DNA from: Polyangiaceae bacterium
GTDB lineage: Bacteria > Myxococcota_A > Polyangia > Polyangiales > Polyangiaceae
DNA: 35,960 bases
Reading direction: 5' to 3'
NCBI GenBank assembly: GCA_016929495.1
Contig: JAFGIS010000163.1
Location: 1-35,960, forward strand
In this document: positions 1-8,784 of the stretch, piece after piece
How the letters are laid out: each line of letters begins with the position of its first letter
Numbering within the stretch: position 1 is the stretch's first letter
Made by a program: the position numbers and the translations under genes
Notes under the pieces: model-generated
Seen by the model: only the letters and a program-made list of their open reading frames with translations
Databases searched by the model: none
What the model was told of the DNA's origin: nothing

Positions 1-73
1 CGCGCACGACGCCGTGGCGCTTGATCACCTTGCACTTGTCGCAAATCTTCTTGACGCTGGGACGCACCTTCAT
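1..73 (-). CDS. rpmJ: 50S ribosomal protein L36 (partial)
   Basis: The reading frame from the ATG at 73 gives a protein beginning [20 protein letters not shown], the typical N-terminus of L36, with the first two Cys of its zinc-binding site visible. L36 is a small zinc-ribbon protein of the large ribosomal subunit. The gene runs off the left edge of the window, so its C-terminus is not seen. Its start overlaps the infA stop in an ATGA, so the two genes are probably translationally coupled at the end of the spc-type cluster. Confidence 0.95.
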   Translation of the reverse strand, partial: MKVRPSVKKICDKCKVIKRHGVVR

Positions 74-282
74 GGGCTTGGCCTCTTCTTGATGATATGG
101 CCGCGGGAAGGGTCGTGGCTGCTGAGCCGCACTACTACTTGATCCCCGGCGATCAGTCGAACCACTGCGTGGCGAAGTGAGGGAGCCGCCCCAGCCCGGA
201 CCCTGCCGCCGTCTTGTAAGCGGACCAGGTACATGGCGTTGGGAAGCACCTCCAGAATCGTTGCATTGACTTCGCCCTTCGT
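70..282 (-). CDS. infA: Translation initiation factor IF-1, probable ACG start
   Basis: The frame encodes a 70-residue S1/OB-fold protein with the IF-1 pattern: a first strand reading [19 protein letters not shown], then a second half with [11 protein letters not shown] and [10 protein letters not shown]-1 binds the 30S A site during initiation. The usual SGKMR segment is replaced by PSLRH, so the protein is divergent. No ATG, GTG or TTG lies in frame between the adk stop (same frame, just upstream) and the conserved first strand. A perfect AGGAGG (294-289) sits 6 nt before an ACG at 282-280, which is therefore the best start. An ACG could also be a sequencing error for ATG. The next in-frame GTG would remove the first beta strand. 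Confidence 0.85.
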   Translation of the reverse strand, partial: TKGEVNATILEVLPNAMYLVRLQDGGRVRAGAAPSLRHAVVRLIAGDQVVVRLSSHDPSRGHIIKKRPSP

Positions 283-288
283 GTCGAG

Positions 289-294
289 CCTCCT
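289..294 (-). promoter_or_regulatory. Shine-Dalgarno site that fixes the infA start
   Basis: A perfect AGGAGG on the minus strand lies 6 nt before the ACG codon at 282. It is the only strong ribosome binding site between the adk stop and the conserved IF-1 sequence, and it decides the start call. Confidence 0.75.
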
Positions 295-312
295 GGAAAA
301 ACTCCGTTGGTA

Positions 313-936
313 TCAACGCGCCAGCGCCTCGACGACGCGCCGCGTGACCTCGTCGGGACTGCCAACGCCGTCGACGCGCCGAAGCAGCTCGCGAGCTTCG
401 TAGTACGGCAGCAGGGCCGCCGTCATCGCCTCGTACTCGTCGAGGCGCTTCTGAACCGTCGCCTCCTGGTCGTCGGCTCGATGAACGAGCTCAGCTTCCG
501 GGGGCGGAGGACTATACTTTAGGTGGTAGATCTGTCCAGTCCGTTTGTCGATCCGCCGAAGAACGGCCCTTTCGAGCAACAGACTGCGGGGAACATCGAT
601 CTGCAGCGCTGCGTCCAGTGGTGCCCCGAGCGCCTTGAGCTTCTTGTCCAACGCGTCGGCCTGAGCCACGGTCCTCGGAAATCCGTCGAGGATGAAACCG
701 CAGGTTGCGTCGGGTTGGGCGATCCGTTCTTCGACCAGGCCAATGACCACCTCGTCTGGCACGAGCTTCCCGGCCTCCATGAACGAGGCGGCCTCGCGTC
801 CCAGCGGGGTACCAGCGGCCCGAGCTGCCCGCAGCATGTCGCCCGTCGAGATCTTCGGGATCTCATGCCGCTGAGCCAGTACGTCTCCCTGGGTTCCTTT
901 GCCACTGGCCGGAGGACCTAGAAGTACGAGCCTCAT
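313..936 (-). CDS. adk: Adenylate kinase
   Basis: This 207-residue protein converts ATP and AMP to two ADP in the cytoplasm. The P-loop reads [10 protein letters not shown] at residues 7-16, the AMP-binding region STGDMLR follows, and the DGFPRT motif lies near residue 85. A LID segment ([19 protein letters not shown]) is present without the four-Cys zinc site. The length is normal for the family. It follows secY after 88 nt and has the ribosome binding site AGGAGA before its ATG. The position between secY and infA is classical, but map, often found here, is absent. Confidence 0.97.
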   Translation of the reverse strand: MRLVLLGPPASGKGTQGDVLAQRHEIPKISTGDMLRAARAAGTPLGREAASFMEAGKLVPDEVVIGLVEERIAQPDATCGFILDGFPRTVAQADALDKKLKALGAPLDAALQIDVPRSLLLERAVLRRIDKRTGQIYHLKYSPPPPEAELVHRADDQEATVQKRLDEYEAMTAALLPYYEARELLRRVDGVGSPDEVTRRVVEALAR

Positions 937-1024
937 GAGCGGTTCTCCTGACTAGTCGGACTGACAGCGGTCCCGACGGCATCGCTGGCCCCGCGTCCTG
1001 ACAGTCTGGTCCACCGGCCGTCGT

Positions 1025-2356
1025 TCATGCGGGTCTCCGTCCGCTGAGCCGTGTCGCGCGGGGACCGGTCAGGCCCTCGTAGCTCTGGGTGATGAGGTGC
1101 GCCTCGATCTGGTTGACCGTTTCGATCGCCACGCCGACGACGATCATCAAGCTCGTGCCGCCGAACTGGAACGGGATGTGGAACGACTGCGCGATGATCG
1201 ACGGAACGGTGCAGATGATGGCCACGTAGATGGAGCCGCCCACCGTGATCCGCGTCAGGACGCGATCGATGTACTCGGCCGTCTGCTTGCCAGGACGTAT
1301 GCCAGGTATGTGCGCCTGCTGCTTCTTCAGGTTGTCGGCGACGTCGACCGGCTGGAACGTGACGGCCGTGTAGAAAAAGCAGAAGAAGACTGTCAGCAGC
1401 GCAAACAGGAGATGGAAGGCCCAATCACCGCGGTTGAGCATCGCGCTGAACGCGTTCATGCCCGGGATGTTGAAGCTCGCGAGCGTGGCCGGGAACATCA
1501 GCAAGCTGGAGGCGAAGATCGGCGGGATCATGCTCGCCATGTTCACCTTCAGCGGCAGATGCGCGGCCTGGCCGCCGTAGACGCGTCTGCCCACCTGACG
1601 GCGTGAGTACTGGATTGGGATGCGACGCTGGGCTCGCTCGAAGAAGACGACCGTGGCAATGCTGGCCACCAAGACGCCCAGCAGAATGGCCACGGTCAGC
1701 GGCTGGATCTCGCCGGCGCTGCTCGACCAGTACTGGCCGAGCCCCTCCGGGATGCCGGCCACAATACCGGCGAAGATGATGAGGGAGATGCCATTGCCGA
1801 CGCCTCGATCGGTGATCTGCTCACCGAGCCACATGATGAGCATGGTGCCGGTCGTCAGCGTCATCATGGTCATCATGCGGAAGGCCCAGCCTGGAGTGGC
1901 CACGACATCGCCGAAGCGACCGCCGCCCATGTCCGAGTTGTTCAAGCTCTCGAGGTACATGGCCACGCCGAAAGACTGGAACGTGCTCAAGAGCAGCGTT
2001 CCGTAGCGTGTGTATTGCTCGAGCTTGCGCCTTCCAGCTTCCCCTTCCTTGCGCATCTCCTCGACGGTCTTGCTGACCAGACTCAACAGCTGCATGATGA
2101 TGCTGCTGGACACGTAGGGCATGATCCCGAGCGCGAAGATCGAGAGGTTGCCCAAGGCGCCACCGCTGAACAGATTGAACAGCCCGAGCAGTCCCCCTTG
2201 GCCTGCAACGACCCGTCGCATCACCGAGCGGTCGACACCCGGCGTCGTCACGAACGCGCCGATGCGATAGACGGCAACCAGCGCGAGGGTGAACAAGACC
2301 CGCCGACGCAGTTCGGGGATCTTACCGATCTTGGAGAAGCCCTGGAAGACGGCCAT
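1025..2356 (-). CDS. secY: Protein translocase subunit SecY
   Basis: This 443-residue multispanning membrane protein is the channel of the Sec translocon. The sequence shows the N-terminal KIPELRRRVLFTL helix entry, the plug-side stretch LSIFALGIMPYVSSSIIMQLL, the long cytosolic loop IPIQYSRRQVGRR, and the C-terminal PGIRPGKQTAEYIDRVLTRIT segment, all standard SecY landmarks. About ten hydrophobic helices are visible. It is preceded closely by rplO (12 nt), as in most spc operons, and followed by adk. Confidence 0.97.
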   Translation of the reverse strand: MAVFQGFSKIGKIPELRRRVLFTLALVAVYRIGAFVTTPGVDRSVMRRVVAGQGGLLGLFNLFSGGALGNLSIFALGIMPYVSSSIIMQLLSLVSKTVEEMRKEGEAGRRKLEQYTRYGTLLLSTFQSFGVAMYLESLNNSDMGGGRFGDVVATPGWAFRMMTMMTLTTGTMLIMWLGEQITDRGVGNGISLIIFAGIVAGIPEGLGQYWSSSAGEIQPLTVAILLGVLVASIATVVFFERAQRRIPIQYSRRQVGRRVYGGQAAHLPLKVNMASMIPPIFASSLLMFPATLASFNIPGMNAFSAMLNRGDWAFHLLFALLTVFFCFFYTAVTFQPVDVADNLKKQQAHIPGIRPGKQTAEYIDRVLTRITVGGSIYVAIICTVPSIIAQSFHIPFQFGGTSLMIVVGVAIETVNQIEAHLITQSYEGLTGPRATRLSGRRPA

Positions 2357-2368
2357 GGTCGGCCTGGC

Positions 2369-2851
2369 TCAGCTCGTTGCCGCGGGGGCCTCGGCCGGCG
2401 CGCTGAGGATGATGACCTTGCCGCCTGCCTTTTCGATCTTGGCCACTGCGGACTTGCTGAAGCCGTGGGCGCTGACCGTCAGCGCCTTGGTGAGGTCGCC
2501 CATGCCCAGGATCTTGATGCGGTCGACCTTGCCCTGGACCAGCCGAACGGACCGCAACGCTGCTTCATCGACTGCGGAGCCGGCATCGAAGCGCTCGAGC
2601 GAACCGACGTTGACCGCAACCGAGGCCACCGGGAAAGGAACGTTGAAGCCGCGCTTGGGCGTCCGACGTTGCAGCGGAGTCTGGCCACCCTGGAAGTGCA
2701 CCTTGCCCAGATTTCCGGGCTGGCGCGCCTTCTGACCCTTGAATCCGCGCCCGCACGTCTTGCCGACCCCGCTTCCGGGACCACGTCCGACCCGGCGTTC
2801 CGAGTGACGCGCACCGGGGGGAGGCGACAACCTGGAGAGTATGTCCGTCAT
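2369..2851 (-). CDS. rplO: 50S ribosomal protein L15
   Basis: The 160-residue protein has the L15 signature: a Gly- and Arg-rich N-terminal tail ([21 protein letters not shown]), then [17 protein letters not shown], and a C-terminal globular part ending in KAGGKVI. L15 is a late-assembling large-subunit protein whose N-terminal extension reaches into 23S rRNA. It lies between rpmD and secY with only a few bases on each side. Confidence 0.97.
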   Translation of the reverse strand: MTDILSRLSPPPGARHSERRVGRGPGSGVGKTCGRGFKGQKARQPGNLGKVHFQGGQTPLQRRTPKRGFNVPFPVASVAVNVGSLERFDAGSAVDEAALRSVRLVQGKVDRIKILGMGDLTKALTVSAHGFSKSAVAKIEKAGGKVIILSAPAEAPAATS

Positions 2852-2855
2852 GGCG

Positions 2856-3047
2856 CTACTCTTGCTTCTCTTTGACTTCCACGAGGTGGATGACTTTCTT
2901 GATCATGCCGCGGAACGACGGGGTATTCGCGACCACGACGCTCGAGCCTGGACCCCGAAGGCCGAGACCCCGGATGATCTTGCGCTGCGGGTGAGGGCGC
3001 CCGATGACGCTCACCGTCTGCCGCACTTCGAGCTCTTTGGGCGTCAT
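2856..3047 (-). CDS. rpmD: 50S ribosomal protein L30
   Basis: The 63-residue protein matches the short bacterial L30 fold: [25 protein letters not shown], then [16 protein letters not shown]. The length is typical. Its start overlaps the 3' end of rpsE by 4 nt, and rplO begins 4 nt after its stop, so it is embedded in the operon. Confidence 0.95.
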   Translation of the reverse strand: MTPKELEVRQTVSVIGRPHPQRKIIRGLGLRGPGSSVVVANTPSFRGMIKKVIHLVEVKEKQE

Positions 3048-3634
3048 GACTGCTCACCACTGCCGCCGCGGTCTTTGGAGGCGATGATCGAGGTCGCGGT
3101 GGCCGCCTTGGCCGAGACCCTGGCGACCGGATAGTCCTGAGTCACCTGCTCGACGGACTGCGCGCGCGCGCCAGCGATTTGCTCGGGCGAGCGAAGCGAG
3201 CGGAGGGCCTGTACCGTGGCATTGACCACGTTGTACTTGTTCGCAGAGCCGAGGCACTTGCTCAGGATGTCCTGAATGCCGGCGGACTCGACGACGGCTC
3301 GCACTGCGCCGCCCGCGATCACGCCCGTGCCAGGGGCCGCGGGTCTGAGCAGCACCTTGCCCGCACCGAAATGCCCCACGACTTCGTGCGGCACCGTTGC
3401 GCCGAGCATCGGCACGGCGAACAGGTTCTTGCGCGCCTGATCGTTGCCTTTGCGAATGGCCTCGGGGACCTCGTTGGCTTTGCCCAGGCCCACGCCGACG
3501 TGCCCCGCCTCGTCGCCCACGACCACGAGCGCGGCGAAACTGAAGCGGCGACCGCCCTTGACCACCTTGGCCACGCGGTTGATGTGGATGACACGCTCCT
3601 TGAGCTTGTCCTCGTCCAGCTGTTCGAATGCCAT
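3044..3634 (-). CDS. rpsE: 30S ribosomal protein S5
   Basis: The 196-residue protein contains the S5 double-stranded-RNA-binding domain ([21 protein letters not shown]) and the C-terminal domain ([20 protein letters not shown], then [16 protein letters not shown]). S5 lines the mRNA entry site and affects decoding accuracy. The C-terminal tail after residue 170 is somewhat longer than in E. coli. It overlaps rpmD by 4 nt. Confidence 0.97.
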   Translation of the reverse strand: MAFEQLDEDKLKERVIHINRVAKVVKGGRRFSFAALVVVGDEAGHVGVGLGKANEVPEAIRKGNDQARKNLFAVPMLGATVPHEVVGHFGAGKVLLRPAAPGTGVIAGGAVRAVVESAGIQDILSKCLGSANKYNVVNATVQALRSLRSPEQIAGARAQSVEQVTQDYPVARVSAKAATATSIIASKDRGGSGEQS

Positions 3635-3662
3635 CGTAGTCTCTCTAGCTAGCTAGTGCCCG

Positions 3663-3689
3663 TGTGCGAAGGACCATGTGCGAAGGACC
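3663..3689. repeat. Tandem 14-bp duplication between rplR and rpsE
   Basis: The unit TGTGCGAAGGACCA starts at 3663 and again at 3677, with 13 identical bases in the second copy. It lies in the 61-nt spacer between rplR and rpsE, next to a short CTAG-rich run (about 3644-3656). It is probably neutral slippage, but it widens an otherwise compact spacer. Confidence 0.8.
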
Positions 3690-3695
3690 CTCTGC

Positions 3696-4055
3696 TCAGA
3701 ACTTGAGCCCCGCCTCCCGCGCAGCTTCCGCCAGTGCCTTCACTCTGCCGTGGTAGAGGTATCCGTTGCGGTCGAACACGACCTTCGCGATCTGCCGCTC
3801 GAGGCAGACCTTCGCCAGCAAGGCGCCGACCTTGCGGGCCCCGTCCGTCTTGGCGTCGTTTTCGAGCGTGCTGGCGAGGTCGCGCGACAACGTCGAGGCT
3901 GCCGCGAGGGTCTTCCCGGTCACGTCGTCGACGACCTGGGCATAGATGTGACGCGCGCTGCGGAATACGCTCAGGCGCGGCCGCTCCGTGGTTCCGGACA
4001 CCTTGTTCCTGACTCGGAACTTGCGCCGCTGTCGAGCAGTCAGTCTGCGTCCCAT
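3696..4055 (-). CDS. rplR: 50S ribosomal protein L18
   Basis: The 119-residue protein has the L18 pattern: a basic N-terminus ([17 protein letters not shown]), [20 protein letters not shown], and the C-terminal [25 protein letters not shown]18 binds 5S rRNA with L5 in the central protuberance. It follows rplF after 13 nt and is followed by rpsE, the normal order. Confidence 0.97.
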   Translation of the reverse strand: MGRRLTARQRRKFRVRNKVSGTTERPRLSVFRSARHIYAQVVDDVTGKTLAAASTLSRDLASTLENDAKTDGARKVGALLAKVCLERQIAKVVFDRNGYLYHGRVKALAEAAREAGLKF

Positions 4056-4068
4056 GGCTTCGCTCCAC

Positions 4069-4662
4069 TCACTTGCGGCCCTTGCCGGCTTTGCCTGCCT
4101 TGCGGCGAACGTTCTCGCCCCGATACCTGATACCTTTGCCCGCGTACGGCTCCGGCGGCCGAATGGCGCGGATGCTCGCTGCGACCTGGCCGAGACTGGC
4201 CTTGTCTGCCGACCGCAGAATCAGCTGCGTCCCCTTGGAGTCCGGATTCACCATGGCGCTCACTTCGGGCGGCAGCGGATAGGACGACGGGTGCGACAAG
4301 CCCACCTGTAGGGACACGGCGTTGCCCTTGACCTCGCAGCGGTAGCCGGTACCGACCAGCTCGAGCACGCGCTCGTAGCCTTCAGCCACGCCCTTGACCA
4401 TGCTCGCAGCCAGAGCGCGCGCTAGACCCTGCAGCCGCGCAGCGTCGCGTCCGGATGCGTCGCTACTGACCCGCAGAACGTCGCCTTCCAGAGCTATCTC
4501 GACCTGCCGGGGTAGCTCGCGCAGCAAGCTTCCCTTGGGGCCCTTGACGCCGAAGCGGTTGCCCGAGATCTCGACGGTGACGCCCTTCGGCACCGGGATC
4601 AGCCGCTTGCCGACCCGGGATTGGCGGGGCGCCGGAGCGCCCACTTGTGCTGCGTTCGACAT
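4069..4662 (-). CDS. rplF: 50S ribosomal protein L6
   Basis: The 197-residue protein begins MSNAAQVG and contains the two repeated L6 domains, including [26 protein letters not shown], and the C-terminal signature [17 protein letters not shown]. The ATG at 4662 overlaps the rpsH stop (TGATG) and is preferred over an ATG 15 nt upstream, which would lie inside rpsH. The N-terminus is about 17 residues longer than in E. coli. L6 sits near the sarcin-ricin loop. Confidence 0.95.
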   Translation of the reverse strand: MSNAAQVGAPAPRQSRVGKRLIPVPKGVTVEISGNRFGVKGPKGSLLRELPRQVEIALEGDVLRVSSDASGRDAARLQGLARALAASMVKGVAEGYERVLELVGTGYRCEVKGNAVSLQVGLSHPSSYPLPPEVSAMVNPDSKGTQLILRSADKASLGQVAASIRAIRPPEPYAGKGIRYRGENVRRKAGKAGKGRK

Positions 4663-5063
4663 CACCAGACCTCGCACAGTAGCTCGCCGCCGACCTTGCG
4701 CCGCCGAGCCTCGTCGTCCGTCATCAGGCCATGGGAGGTGCTGAGGATCGACACCCCCATGCCGCTCAGTACGCGGGGGATCTGGTCATGACGAACATAG
4801 ACCCGCCGGCCCGGCCGCGAGACTCTGCGCAGCCCCTTGAAGGCCGCCTGCTTGTCGCTTCCATACTTGAGCGTGATGACCAGGCGCCGATGCTTCTCGG
4901 GGCCGACCTCGCTCTCGTGAACGTCGGCGACGAAACCCTGCTGCTTGAGCAGCTCGGCCACCGCCAGCTTGATCTTGCTGTGGGGCACCTGTGTCAGCTC
5001 GTGGCGCGCGAGCGCAGCGTTGCGGATACGCGCAAGCATGTCTGCGAGGGGATCGGTCATCAT
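4662..5063 (-). CDS. rpsH: 30S ribosomal protein S8
   Basis: The 133-residue protein begins MMTDPLADMLARIRNAAL and ends with the S8 signature GMGVSILSTSHGLMTDDEARRRKVGGELLCEVW. S8 binds the central domain of 16S rRNA and in E. coli represses the spc operon. Two adjacent ATG codons leave the start uncertain by one residue. The stop overlaps rplF by one base. Confidence 0.97.
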   Translation of the reverse strand: MMTDPLADMLARIRNAALARHELTQVPHSKIKLAVAELLKQQGFVADVHESEVGPEKHRRLVITLKYGSDKQAAFKGLRRVSRPGRRVYVRHDQIPRVLSGMGVSILSTSHGLMTDDEARRRKVGGELLCEVW

Positions 5064-5067
5064 GGCT

Positions 5068-5253
5068 TCACCAACTCGCCTTGGTCACGCCGGGGAGCTC
5101 ACCCTTGAGCGCCAACAGGCGCAAGCACACGCGGCACAGATGGAAGTCGCGGTACACGGCACGAGGACGGCCACAGATGTGGCAACGGCTCACGTGTCGG
5201 GTCGAGAACTTGACGGGTCGGTTCAGCTTGGCCCACTGGGATGCGCGCGCCAT
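5068..5253 (-). CDS. rpsN: 30S ribosomal protein S14, zinc-binding (type Z)
   Basis: The 61-residue protein is the short S14 form with two CxxC pairs (CHIC and CRVC), which bind zinc, and the conserved [14 protein letters not shown] segment. Non-zinc S14 is about 100 residues long and lacks these Cys. It is located between rplE and rpsH with 3-4 nt spacers, the standard place for the type Z gene. Confidence 0.96.
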   Translation of the reverse strand: MARASQWAKLNRPVKFSTRHVSRCHICGRPRAVYRDFHLCRVCLRLLALKGELPGVTKASW

Positions 5254-5256
5254 CAG

Positions 5257-5814
5257 CTAGCTCCTGAAAGGCATTCCGAGCTCGCGAAGGAGCTCACGTG
5301 CTTCTTCGTTGCTCTGTGCAGTGGTCACGATGGTGATGTTCATACCCTTGATCTTGTCGACCTTGTCGAAGTTGATCTCGGGGAAGACGATTTGTTCCTT
5401 GAGTCCGAGCGTGTAGTTGCCGTCGCCATCGAGGGCACGCGGACTCACGCCGCGGAAGTCGCGCACACGCGGCAACGCCAGCGTCAGAAGTCGGTCGAGG
5501 AACTCCCACATACGCTCACGGCGCAGCGTCACCATGACGCCGATCGGCATTCCCGTCCGGAGCTTGAAGGCCGCAATGGACTTCTTGGCCCGCGTTACCA
5601 CCGGCTTTTGACCCGCGATCGCTGCCATCTCCTCGACGGCAGCGTCGATGAGCTTGGGGTTCGCGGTCGCTTCGCCCAGTCCCATGTTGATGACGACCTT
5701 CGACAGCCGAGGCAGCTGCATCGGGTTCTTGTACCCGAAACGCTTGCTCAGCTTCGGGGAGATCTCCGTCCGGTAGCGGACTTTCAGGCGAGGTTCCAGC
5801 ATCGCTTCGCCCAT
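5257..5814 (-). CDS. rplE: 50S ribosomal protein L5
   Basis: The 185-residue protein has the L5 landmarks [45 protein letters not shown] and [18 protein letters not shown]5 contacts 5S rRNA and the P-site tRNA. The first ATG at 5814 lies immediately after the rplX stop and has an AGGAG just upstream, overlapping the end of rplX. A second ATG, four codons in, is possible. Confidence 0.97.
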   Translation of the reverse strand: MGEAMLEPRLKVRYRTEISPKLSKRFGYKNPMQLPRLSKVVINMGLGEATANPKLIDAAVEEMAAIAGQKPVVTRAKKSIAAFKLRTGMPIGVMVTLRRERMWEFLDRLLTLALPRVRDFRGVSPRALDGDGNYTLGLKEQIVFPEINFDKVDKIKGMNITIVTTAQSNEEARELLRELGMPFRS

Positions 5815-5817
5815 GGC

Positions 5818-6141
5818 TTACTCCTGCTTCCCGATCACGGCGCCGCTCTTGGCGACGCGGACCTTCGTTCCGTCCTCGCGGACCTGAACGCGGACGCGTG
5901 TGGGCTTGTCCGTCTGCGGATCGATGAGCATCACCTTGCTGGCATCGATCGGCGCATCGATTTCCACGATGCCGCCAGCCCGCTGCGGCCCTTGTCTCAT
6001 GTGGCGCTTGACCGTGTTCACGCCCTCGACGACGACCTGACCCTTGCTGGGGATCACGCGCAGCACCTTGCCGCGCTGGCGACGCTCGCGTCCTTCGCCG
6101 CGGATCACCATGACTTCGTCACCGACCCTGAGCCTTCGCAT
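5818..6141 (-). CDS. rplX: 50S ribosomal protein L24
   Basis: The 107-residue protein starts [20 protein letters not shown], the KOW motif of L24, and continues with GKVLRVIPSKGQVVVEGVN and GGIVEIDAPIDASKVML. L24 is an early assembly protein of the large subunit. The ATG at 6141 overlaps the rplN stop by one base, which excludes the longer upstream frame. Confidence 0.96.
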   Translation of the reverse strand: MRRLRVGDEVMVIRGEGRERRQRGKVLRVIPSKGQVVVEGVNTVKRHMRQGPQRAGGIVEIDAPIDASKVMLIDPQTDKPTRVRVQVREDGTKVRVAKSGAVIGKQE

Positions 6142-6509
6142 CAGAGCACCTCCGGAGCCAGTGAGACGATCTTCATGAAACGCTTGCCGCGGAGCTCGCG
6201 CGCGACCGGGCCGAAGATGCGTGTTCCGACCGGCTCGAGCTGCGGAGTGATCAAGACGGCGCCGTTGTCGTCGAACTTGATGTAGCTGCCATCCGGCCGG
6301 CGACACTCACGCTTGGTACGCACGATGACCGCGCGCGCCATGTCGCCCTTCTTCACCTTGCTGCCGGGCAGCGCTTCCTTGATGCTGACGACGATGATGT
6401 CGCCCAGAGTGGCGTAGCGGCGACGCGAACCTCCGAGCACCTTGATGCATTGCACCACCTTGGCGCCGGAGTTGTCCGCCACGACGAGTACGGATTCGCA
6501 CTGGATCAT
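6141..6509 (-). CDS. rplN: 50S ribosomal protein L14
   Basis: The 122-residue protein begins [20 protein letters not shown] and carries the L14 signature around [14 protein letters not shown], ending in the conserved [10 protein letters not shown] segment and LAPEVL. L14 forms an intersubunit bridge with 16S rRNA. The ATG at 6509 is chosen because the longer open frame would extend into rpsQ. It overlaps the rpsQ stop by 4 nt. Confidence 0.97.
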   Translation of the reverse strand: MIQCESVLVVADNSGAKVVQCIKVLGGSRRRYATLGDIIVVSIKEALPGSKVKKGDMARAVIVRTKRECRRPDGSYIKFDDNGAVLITPQLEPVGTRIFGPVARELRGKRFMKIVSLAPEVL

Positions 6510-6844
6510 CGGCCGAGCCCCTCCTGCACGGCGCGCTCGACCAGCCGCACCACGGTCCACCGCTTCGTCCGCGAGAGCGGGCGGTGCTCGAGGATCTCCA
6601 CGCGGTCGCCGACCTTGTACTCGTTCTTCTCGTCATGCGCCTTGTGGCGCTTGGTGACGCGAAGATACTTCTTGTAGACGGGGTCGATCTTGAACCGGCT
6701 CACCTCGACCACGACCGTCTTGTCCATCTTGTCGCTGGTCACGGTGCCGATCATGCGTCGACGTGCCGAGGCCGGCTTCGCCCCGGATCCGCTGGGCGAC
6801 TGGGCCCCGGAGGACCCGCTGGAGTCGGAAACTGGCAGAGTCAC
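6506..6844 (-). CDS. rpsQ: 30S ribosomal protein S17 with Ser/Gly-rich N-terminal extension
   Basis: Residues from about 29 onward form the S17 OB-fold: [20 protein letters not shown], then [26 protein letters not shown] and RPLSRTKRW. The first ~28 residues are Ser, Gly, Pro and Ala rich and are not part of the normal fold, making the protein 112 rather than about 85 residues. The start overlaps rpmC by 4 nt, which supports the long form. An internal ATG at RRM is an alternative. Confidence 0.93.
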   Translation of the reverse strand: MTLPVSDSSGSSGAQSPSGSGAKPASARRRMIGTVTSDKMDKTVVVEVSRFKIDPVYKKYLRVTKRHKAHDEKNEYKVGDRVEILEHRPLSRTKRWTVVRLVERAVQEGLGR

Positions 6845-7071
6845 GGCTCGCTACCTTTCTCGACGGGAGCCTCGCCCGTCGACCCGACGGCGCGCTCGTT
6901 GAGGATCAGCTCGATACGCGCGATGTCGCGCCGCGTCTTGCGAAGCAGACTGGTGTCGTCGAGCTGGTTGGTCAGGTTCTTCATCCTGTAGGAGAAGAGG
7001 TCCTTCTTCATCATCTCTCTGAGCTGGGTCAGATCCGCGCTGGACCGTTCCCTCAAGTCCTTGGACTTCAT
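6841..7071 (-). CDS. rpmC: 50S ribosomal protein L29
   Basis: The 76-residue, mainly helical protein starts [14 protein letters not shown] and has the L29 core FSYRMKNLTNQLDDTSLLRKTRRDIARI. L29 lies at the peptide exit tunnel next to L23 and contacts SRP and trigger factor in other bacteria. The start overlaps the rplP stop by one base. The C-terminal tail after residue 63 is slightly longer than usual. Confidence 0.95.
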   Translation of the reverse strand: MKSKDLRERSSADLTQLREMMKKDLFSYRMKNLTNQLDDTSLLRKTRRDIARIELILNERAVGSTGEAPVEKGSEP

Positions 7072-7484
7072 CAGGTCTCTCCTCGCGCGAGAAACCGGGT
7101 GTGTATGGGGAGCTTGGCCGCAGCAAGCTTGAATGCGATGCGCGCCTGCTCCTCACTGACGCCCTCGATCTCGAACAGCACGCGGCCGGGCTTGACGGCG
7201 GCGACCCACCCTTCGACCGCGCCTTTGCCGCTGCCCATGCGCACTTCCAACGGCTTCTTGGTGTAGGGCCGGTCCGGGAAAACGCGTATCCAGAGCTTGC
7301 CAGCGCGCTTGACGTGCCGCTGGATCGCCATGCGGCTCGCTTCGATCTGTCGCGCCGTCAGATGCGCCCGCTCCGCGGCTTGGAGCCCGAAGTCGCCAAA
7401 GGAGACGTCGCTACCACGCCAAGCCACACCGCGGTTCTTGCCGCGCTGCATCTTGCGGAATTTCGTGCGTTTCGGAGACAACAT
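7071..7484 (-). CDS. rplP: 50S ribosomal protein L16
   Basis: The 137-residue protein begins [19 protein letters not shown] and has the L16 signatures [33 protein letters not shown] and [22 protein letters not shown]16 organises the A-site region of the large subunit. Length and order (after rpsC, before rpmC) are standard. Confidence 0.97.
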   Translation of the reverse strand: MLSPKRTKFRKMQRGKNRGVAWRGSDVSFGDFGLQAAERAHLTARQIEASRMAIQRHVKRAGKLWIRVFPDRPYTKKPLEVRMGSGKGAVEGWVAAVKPGRVLFEIEGVSEEQARIAFKLAAAKLPIHTRFLARGET

Positions 7485-7496
7485 GACCGAGGTTCC

Positions 7497-8189
<693 letters not shown>

Positions 8190-8217
8190 GAGTCGTCTGC
8201 CTCAGAACGCCAGCGCG

Positions 8218-8559
8218 CTATCGCTGATCGAGCTCGATGAAGATGTGACTGACGCCCTTGGCGATCCGCGTGGCGCGTCCCATCGCGCGCGGCCGCCAAC
8301 GGCGCATGTTCTGGTTCGGTCCTTTGTCGACGCTCGCTCTGGAGACGAACAGAGCATCGACGTCGACATCGGGACGCTTCACGCGAGCATTGGCGATGGC
8401 GCTCGCGATGAGCTTGCGAATGATGGTGGCCGCGCCCTTCGGCGTGAAGTCCAAGAGCTGCAAGGCCTCCCCCGCGTCACGCCCACGCACGAGATTGACG
8501 ACGGTCCGCGCTTTGCGCGGACTGACCCGCATGAATCTGGCTCTGGCTTGGCTGATCAT
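8218..8559 (-). CDS. rplV: 50S ribosomal protein L22
   Basis: The 113-residue protein has the L22 pattern: RFMRVSPRKARTVVNLVRGRD, then LLDFTPKGAATIIRKLIASAIANA, and a C-terminal GRATRIAKGVSHIFIEL. Its beta hairpin lines the exit tunnel. In most bacteria rpsS and rplB lie directly upstream. Here the next 800 bases upstream hold no ribosomal gene, so rplV appears to be the first gene of this transcription unit. Confidence 0.96.
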   Translation of the reverse strand: MISQARARFMRVSPRKARTVVNLVRGRDAGEALQLLDFTPKGAATIIRKLIASAIANARVKRPDVDVDALFVSRASVDKGPNQNMRRWRPRAMGRATRIAKGVSHIFIELDQR

Positions 8560-8677
8560 GTCCGACAGTTTCCTTGTGAGACCCGTCGCCCCGGGGGGCG
8601 CTCGGCGCGCCCCGTCATCCGTCGTCCTTCACGGCGGCGGCGGGAGGAACAACCGCGGCCGGGTGGCCGCGCCGCTC

Positions 8678-8700
8678 GCCGCCTTGGCGAGGAAGGCGGC
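8678..8700. repeat. Perfect 8-bp hairpin in the rplV leader
   Basis: GCCGCCTT (8678-8685) and AAGGCGGC (8693-8700) form a perfect stem with a 7-nt loop. It lies between the candidate attenuator and rplV, so a transcript reading into rplV would carry it. No T run follows on either strand. Confidence 0.6.
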
Positions 8701-8735
8701 TGTCGGCTCCAGCCACGCACGAGTGGCAGTCGCCG

Positions 8736-8784
8736 AAAAAGGGGACCGCTACCTAGCAAAGGCCCGGCCCCTTCGCAAGGCCGG
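8736..8784 (-). promoter_or_regulatory. Candidate attenuator upstream of rplV
   Basis: Two overlapping hairpins can be read on the minus strand. The first pairs CCGGCCTT (8784-8777) with AAGGGGCCGG (8773-8764) across a GCG loop, with a GG bulge. The second pairs AAGGGGCCG (8773-8765) with CGGTCCCCTT (8748-8739), with one T bulge, and ends in a run of five T (8740-8736), like an intrinsic terminator. The two share AAGGGGCCG and cannot coexist, which is the layout of a transcription attenuator. It lies about 180-225 nt before rplV. It could instead simply terminate an upstream transcript. Confidence 0.5.

Noticed and set aside
4945..6285. A long open frame on the plus strand (446 codons) across rpsN, rplE and rplX
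   Set aside because: It lies antisense to conserved ribosomal genes and its translation is His/Arg/Asp-rich with no recognisable motif. It is a shadow frame of GC-rich DNA.
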